From Streptomyces mangrovi (GTDB taxonomy: Bacteria; Actinomycetota; Actinomycetes; Streptomycetales; Streptomycetaceae), in assembly GCF_900114215.1 (NCBI RefSeq), contig NZ_FOSG01000021.1, positions 1-64,000 on the forward strand: a stretch of DNA of 64,000 nucleotides, in the 5' to 3' direction. The translations under genes were made by a program, and so were the position numbers. Below are positions 61,269 to 64,000 of this stretch, one piece after another. Below the pieces are notes generated by a model. The model was not told the DNA's origin and made no database searches. It saw only the letters and a program-made list of their open reading frames with translations. Positions within the stretch are counted from its first letter, which is position 1, and the number at the start of each line of letters is the position of its first letter.

Positions 61269-64000
61269 CGGCGTACGACGGCGCCGCATACGGCGCGTAC
61301 GACGGCATCACCTACGACACCTACGACGAGGCCGCCTGCGCCGCGCTGCTGGAGGCCGGCGCCGTGCTGCCGGTGGGCACCACGGACCGGGAGGACGCCG
61401 ACGCCCTCACCGTCCGCGCCTACACCCATCCCGCGCTGGACGAGCGCAGGATCGTGAGGCTGGTGCCGGGCACGCTCGGCGAGGCCGAGGATCTCGCCCT
61501 GGACTTCCTCGGGCTGGTCCGGGAGCCGGAGACCCCCGAGGTCGGGCAGGTGCGCCGGGAGACCCTGGGCTTCCCCGCGTGGGCACTGGTCAACGACCCG
61601 GCGAACGGCCACCACGCGCTGGCGCTGGTCAAGGACGTCGAGCGGCTCGCCCGGCAGGCCAAGTCCCGCCCCGGTGCGGCGAAGGAGGGCTTCGAGGAGC
61701 TCGGCGAGCGGCTCGGCCGGGCCGTGCCGCACTTCCTGCCCACCTTCTACGAGCAGGCCGCCCGCGTCTTCCTCCGGCACGAGAACACCACCTACGCGGC
61801 GACCTTCTTCGGTAAGGCCCGCGAGGCGGAGCGGGTGCACGCGCTGCCCGTGGACGAGGATCGGCAGCGGGCGGTGTTTTTGGAGTTCGCCTTCGCCGGG
61901 GCTCTGACGGTCAAGGCGCTCAAGGAGCATGTGAAGGCCCTCGCGGCGCGGCTGGCCCCGGCCGGGGCGTGGGCGCAGTTCCGGCAGCTGACCGTGGAGC
62001 GCTGCGCGGCGGGCATGCCGCCGTACGCCTCCCTGCCGCAGGACGCGCGCCGTCTGATCAGGGCGGCGGGGCTGGACCAGGTCGCCGAGGAGTGCGCCCT
62101 GGTGGGGGATCTGCTCGCGTCGCCCGCGGCGGTACGGGCTCCCGCGTCCTTCTGGAACGCCTACCGGGCCACGCTGACCGTCCTGGCCGGGCAGCGGCCC
62201 GCCGTACGGGCCCGGCTGCTGGAGATCATGCCGGCCGGGCTGGGCCGCTCCACCGAGGACGACGAGTTCTGGCTGGCGCTGCTCGCCGAGACCGGCGCCG
62301 ACCGGCTGCTGACGGGCGAGGCCGGGGCGGACGGAGCGGAGGCCGACGCGGGCGGGGCCGACGCGGCGGACTGGCTCGGCCGCTGGGCGCTGCACCGCAA
62401 GCACGGCTCGTCCGTCAGCGGCCGCTCACCGGCCACCCTCGCCCTCGTGGAGCGCATGGCACCGCGTCTGCGCGCCCAGGGCCGCCCCGTGGACCTCTTC
62501 ACCGGCCGCTGGAACGCCGGCGCCGACCTCGACCTGCTGGACCTGTGCGTGGCGCGGGGCGTACCGCTGACGCTGCCGGAGGCCCGCAAGGGCGCCCTCC
62601 TCCCGGTCGACCGGTGGCTGCGGGACACCCGGACCGGGCGGCGGGACCTGACGGCCGTCGCGGCCGACCCGCGCTGCCGGCGCCTGCTGTACCACTCCGT
62701 GGGGAATCTGAGCGGCCACCGCCTCGGCGCCGGGCTGCTGGAGGAGCTGGCCGGGCACCCCGTACTCGCCGACGTGCTGCGCGAGTGGCTGGACGACGCG
62801 GCCGGGGAACTGGCCGCCGCGGCCGGCCTGCCCGCCGCACGCGCGGCACTGGAACGGCTGCGCCCGTTCCAGGCGGTCGCCGCCCGAGTCGGCCCGCGGG
62901 CCGTCGCCGGGGCCGCCGCGTTCGACGCCACACCGCTGCTGGGCCGCACCCTGCGCGCCGGCATCCTGGACGAACTGGGCTGGCCCGCCCTGGAGGAGGC
63001 GCTGCGGCGCCTGGACGAGCAGACACGGACCGGGCGCGACCGTGACGACACGCTCGCCGTCCACGAGGCCTGGCCGGCGCTGATCCTCTCCCGCCGGCAC
63101 AAGGCGATCGTCGTGGGCCCCGAGGACATCCTGCTGGAGCACGACCTGCGGCTGCCGGTGGAGCCGGACCGCTGGAACCGCCCGTCGTTCCGCTACACCG
63201 ATGGCGAACTGCTCGTGATGTGGCGGCAGGACGGCAAGCAGCACGGCTACTGGTCGGCCCGCCCCACCGAGGTGTTCCCGCTCGGCGGGGAGAGGCTCCC
63301 GCACTGGTACGGCGGCAGCGACGCGGGCGAGACCTCCATCCCCCTGCCGGGCGGCGGCCGCGCCACCGGCGGGCGCGCCCTGCACGCCGGCGACACGGTC
63401 CTGCCGCCCGGCCGCCCCGTACTGGGGGACGGCACCTCCTACTGGCGCCAGGGCCACCAGGGACGGCAGCAGGTGTGGCTCGAGTACGACCCGGTCACCG
63501 GCACCCACGGGCGCGCCTCGCTGCCCGCCTTCCTGCGCTCCGGCATCCGCGACGGAGCCACCCTGCTCCAGCAGCACTGCGCCGTGCTGCCCCTCCAGCC
63601 CGGCCTGGAGCACAGCCCGCTGGGCACCGACGGCACGGTCCTGGGCCGCTGGGTGCGCACCGAGGGCGAGGGCGGCCGGGCCCGCACCACCGCCGGTACG
63701 CCGGACGGCCGGACCGTCACCCTGCCGGCGGCGGACGGCAGGACGCCGGGCGTTCCGCTCGGCGCGCTGCGGTTGCCCGGCGGCGCCGAGCCCGTCCTCG
63801 TCGCCCAGTACCGCCGCATAGCCCTGTACGCCGGCGGTGACAACGGCAGCGGGTGGGAGTCGGGCCAGGTGACTCCGCTGGAGCGGGGCGGCGAGTTCGC
63901 CGCCGGCACGCGGCTGGTCCCGCCGGCCGACTTCTGGCACGCGCTGCGGCCCCGCGACGAGGGCTCCTCGGCGGTCCTGCGGGCGCTGAGCGACGAGCAG
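61265..64000 (+). CDS. Large protein of unknown function, cut by right window edge
   Basis: At least 912 codons with no stop before the window end. ATG 61,265 overlaps the upstream stop (ATGA). The N-terminus is a Tyr-Asp-rich stretch (AYDGAAYGAYDGITYDTYDE). Residues 40-360 look helical and contain YEQAARVFLRHENTTYAATFFGKAREAERV, resembling tetratricopeptide/ARM-like packing. Residues about 610-900 are beta-rich with repeated Gly-Trp-Tyr patterns (ELLVMWRQDGKQHGYWS, YWRQGHQGRQQVW). No catalytic motif or signal peptide was recognised. I do not recognise the family; its coupling to the DUF4132-like gene suggests a shared task. Confidence 0.7.
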   Translation, partial: MTAYDGAAYGAYDGITYDTYDEAACAALLEAGAVLPVGTTDREDADALTVRAYTHPALDERRIVRLVPGTLGEAEDLALDFLGLVREPETPEVGQVRRETLGFPAWALVNDPANGHHALALVKDVERLARQAKSRPGAAKEGFEELGERLGRAVPHFLPTFYEQAARVFLRHENTTYAATFFGKAREAERVHALPVDEDRQRAVFLEFAFAGALTVKALKEHVKALAARLAPAGAWAQFRQLTVERCAAGMPPYASLPQDARRLIRAAGLDQVAEECALVGDLLASPAAVRAPASFWNAYRATLTVLAGQRPAVRARLLEIMPAGLGRSTEDDEFWLALLAETGADRLLTGEAGADGAEADAGGADAADWLGRWALHRKHGSSVSGRSPATLALVERMAPRLRAQGRPVDLFTGRWNAGADLDLLDLCVARGVPLTLPEARKGALLPVDRWLRDTRTGRRDLTAVAADPRCRRLLYHSVGNLSGHRLGAGLLEELAGHPVLADVLREWLDDAAGELAAAAGLPAARAALERLRPFQAVAARVGPRAVAGAAAFDATPLLGRTLRAGILDELGWPALEEALRRLDEQTRTGRDRDDTLAVHEAWPALILSRRHKAIVVGPEDILLEHDLRLPVEPDRWNRPSFRYTDGELLVMWRQDGKQHGYWSARPTEVFPLGGERLPHWYGGSDAGETSIPLPGGGRATGGRALHAGDTVLPPGRPVLGDGTSYWRQGHQGRQQVWLEYDPVTGTHGRASLPAFLRSGIRDGATLLQQHCAVLPLQPGLEHSPLGTDGTVLGRWVRTEGEGGRARTTAGTPDGRTVTLPAADGRTPGVPLGALRLPGGAEPVLVAQYRRIALYAGGDNGSGWESGQVTPLERGGEFAAGTRLVPPADFWHALRPRDEGSSAVLRALSDEQ

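Overview
The window is very GC-rich, with long GC3-biased genes, actinobacterial ribosome-binding sites and gene families typical of Streptomyces (ECF41-type and lectin-fused sigma factors, a DasR-type dre site, an LAxTG surface protein). Streptomyces or a close relative is the best reading. Both ends cut through genes.

Positions 1-34,883, all on the minus strand, are the upstream part of a lipopeptide biosynthetic cluster. Transcription runs from a fatty acyl-AMP ligase (34,883) through a stand-alone acyl carrier protein to three giant NRPS subunits that overlap or nearly overlap. The first has 5 modules, the second 2, and the third is cut by the window edge after most of its second module. 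Reading adenylation pockets, epimerase domains and the single N-methyltransferase gives: fatty acyl - X1 (aromatic/hydrophobic?) - D-acidic2 - Asx3 - Thr4 - Sar5 - small6 (Ala?) - Asp7 - D-Lys/Orn8 - Asp9 - ... This matches the published order of A54145 (Trp, D-Glu, hydroxy-Asn, Thr, Sar, Ala, Asp, D-Lys, methoxy-Asp, ...) more closely than daptomycin. Asp7-X-Asp9 would be the start of a calcium-binding DxDG motif. Modules 10-13 and the thioesterase lie beyond the left edge.

Positions 34,884-36,260 hold an unusually AT-rich non-coding stretch upstream of the cluster. It carries two copies of a 13-bp palindrome with the same core, and it is the likely cluster boundary and control region.

Positions 36,261-44,455 are ordinary chromosomal genes: a two-domain VOC protein, a DHFR/RibD-like reductase, a PPOX-type protein, an ECF41-type sigma factor with its FAD oxidoreductase neighbour, a secreted LAxTG-anchored metalloprotease, and a one-protein sigma factor - zinc-finger-like - membrane - ricin-lectin chain.

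Positions 44,505-57,479 form a sialic-acid utilisation locus. On the minus strand are a Tat lipoprotein, a permease, a permease-ATPase fusion and an ATPase (SatABCD/SiaEFGI layout). On the plus strand are a FadR-type GntR regulator, then a CE7 esterase, a secreted GH33 sialidase, a NanA-like lyase, a NanK-like ROK kinase and NanE. nagB is convergent to nanE across a perfect 66-bp palindrome and carries its own dre-like site. The GntR-proximal promoter and the esterase-sialidase promoter share an ATCAGACGTCTG operator-like motif. Together the genes would release, import and convert sialic acid to fructose-6-phosphate, apart from NagA, which is not in the window.

Positions 57,748-64,000 hold a kinase-like protein, a possible 9-codon leader ORF, a macrolide-type glycosyltransferase, and a coupled pair made of a DUF4132-like protein and a large unidentified protein cut by the right edge.
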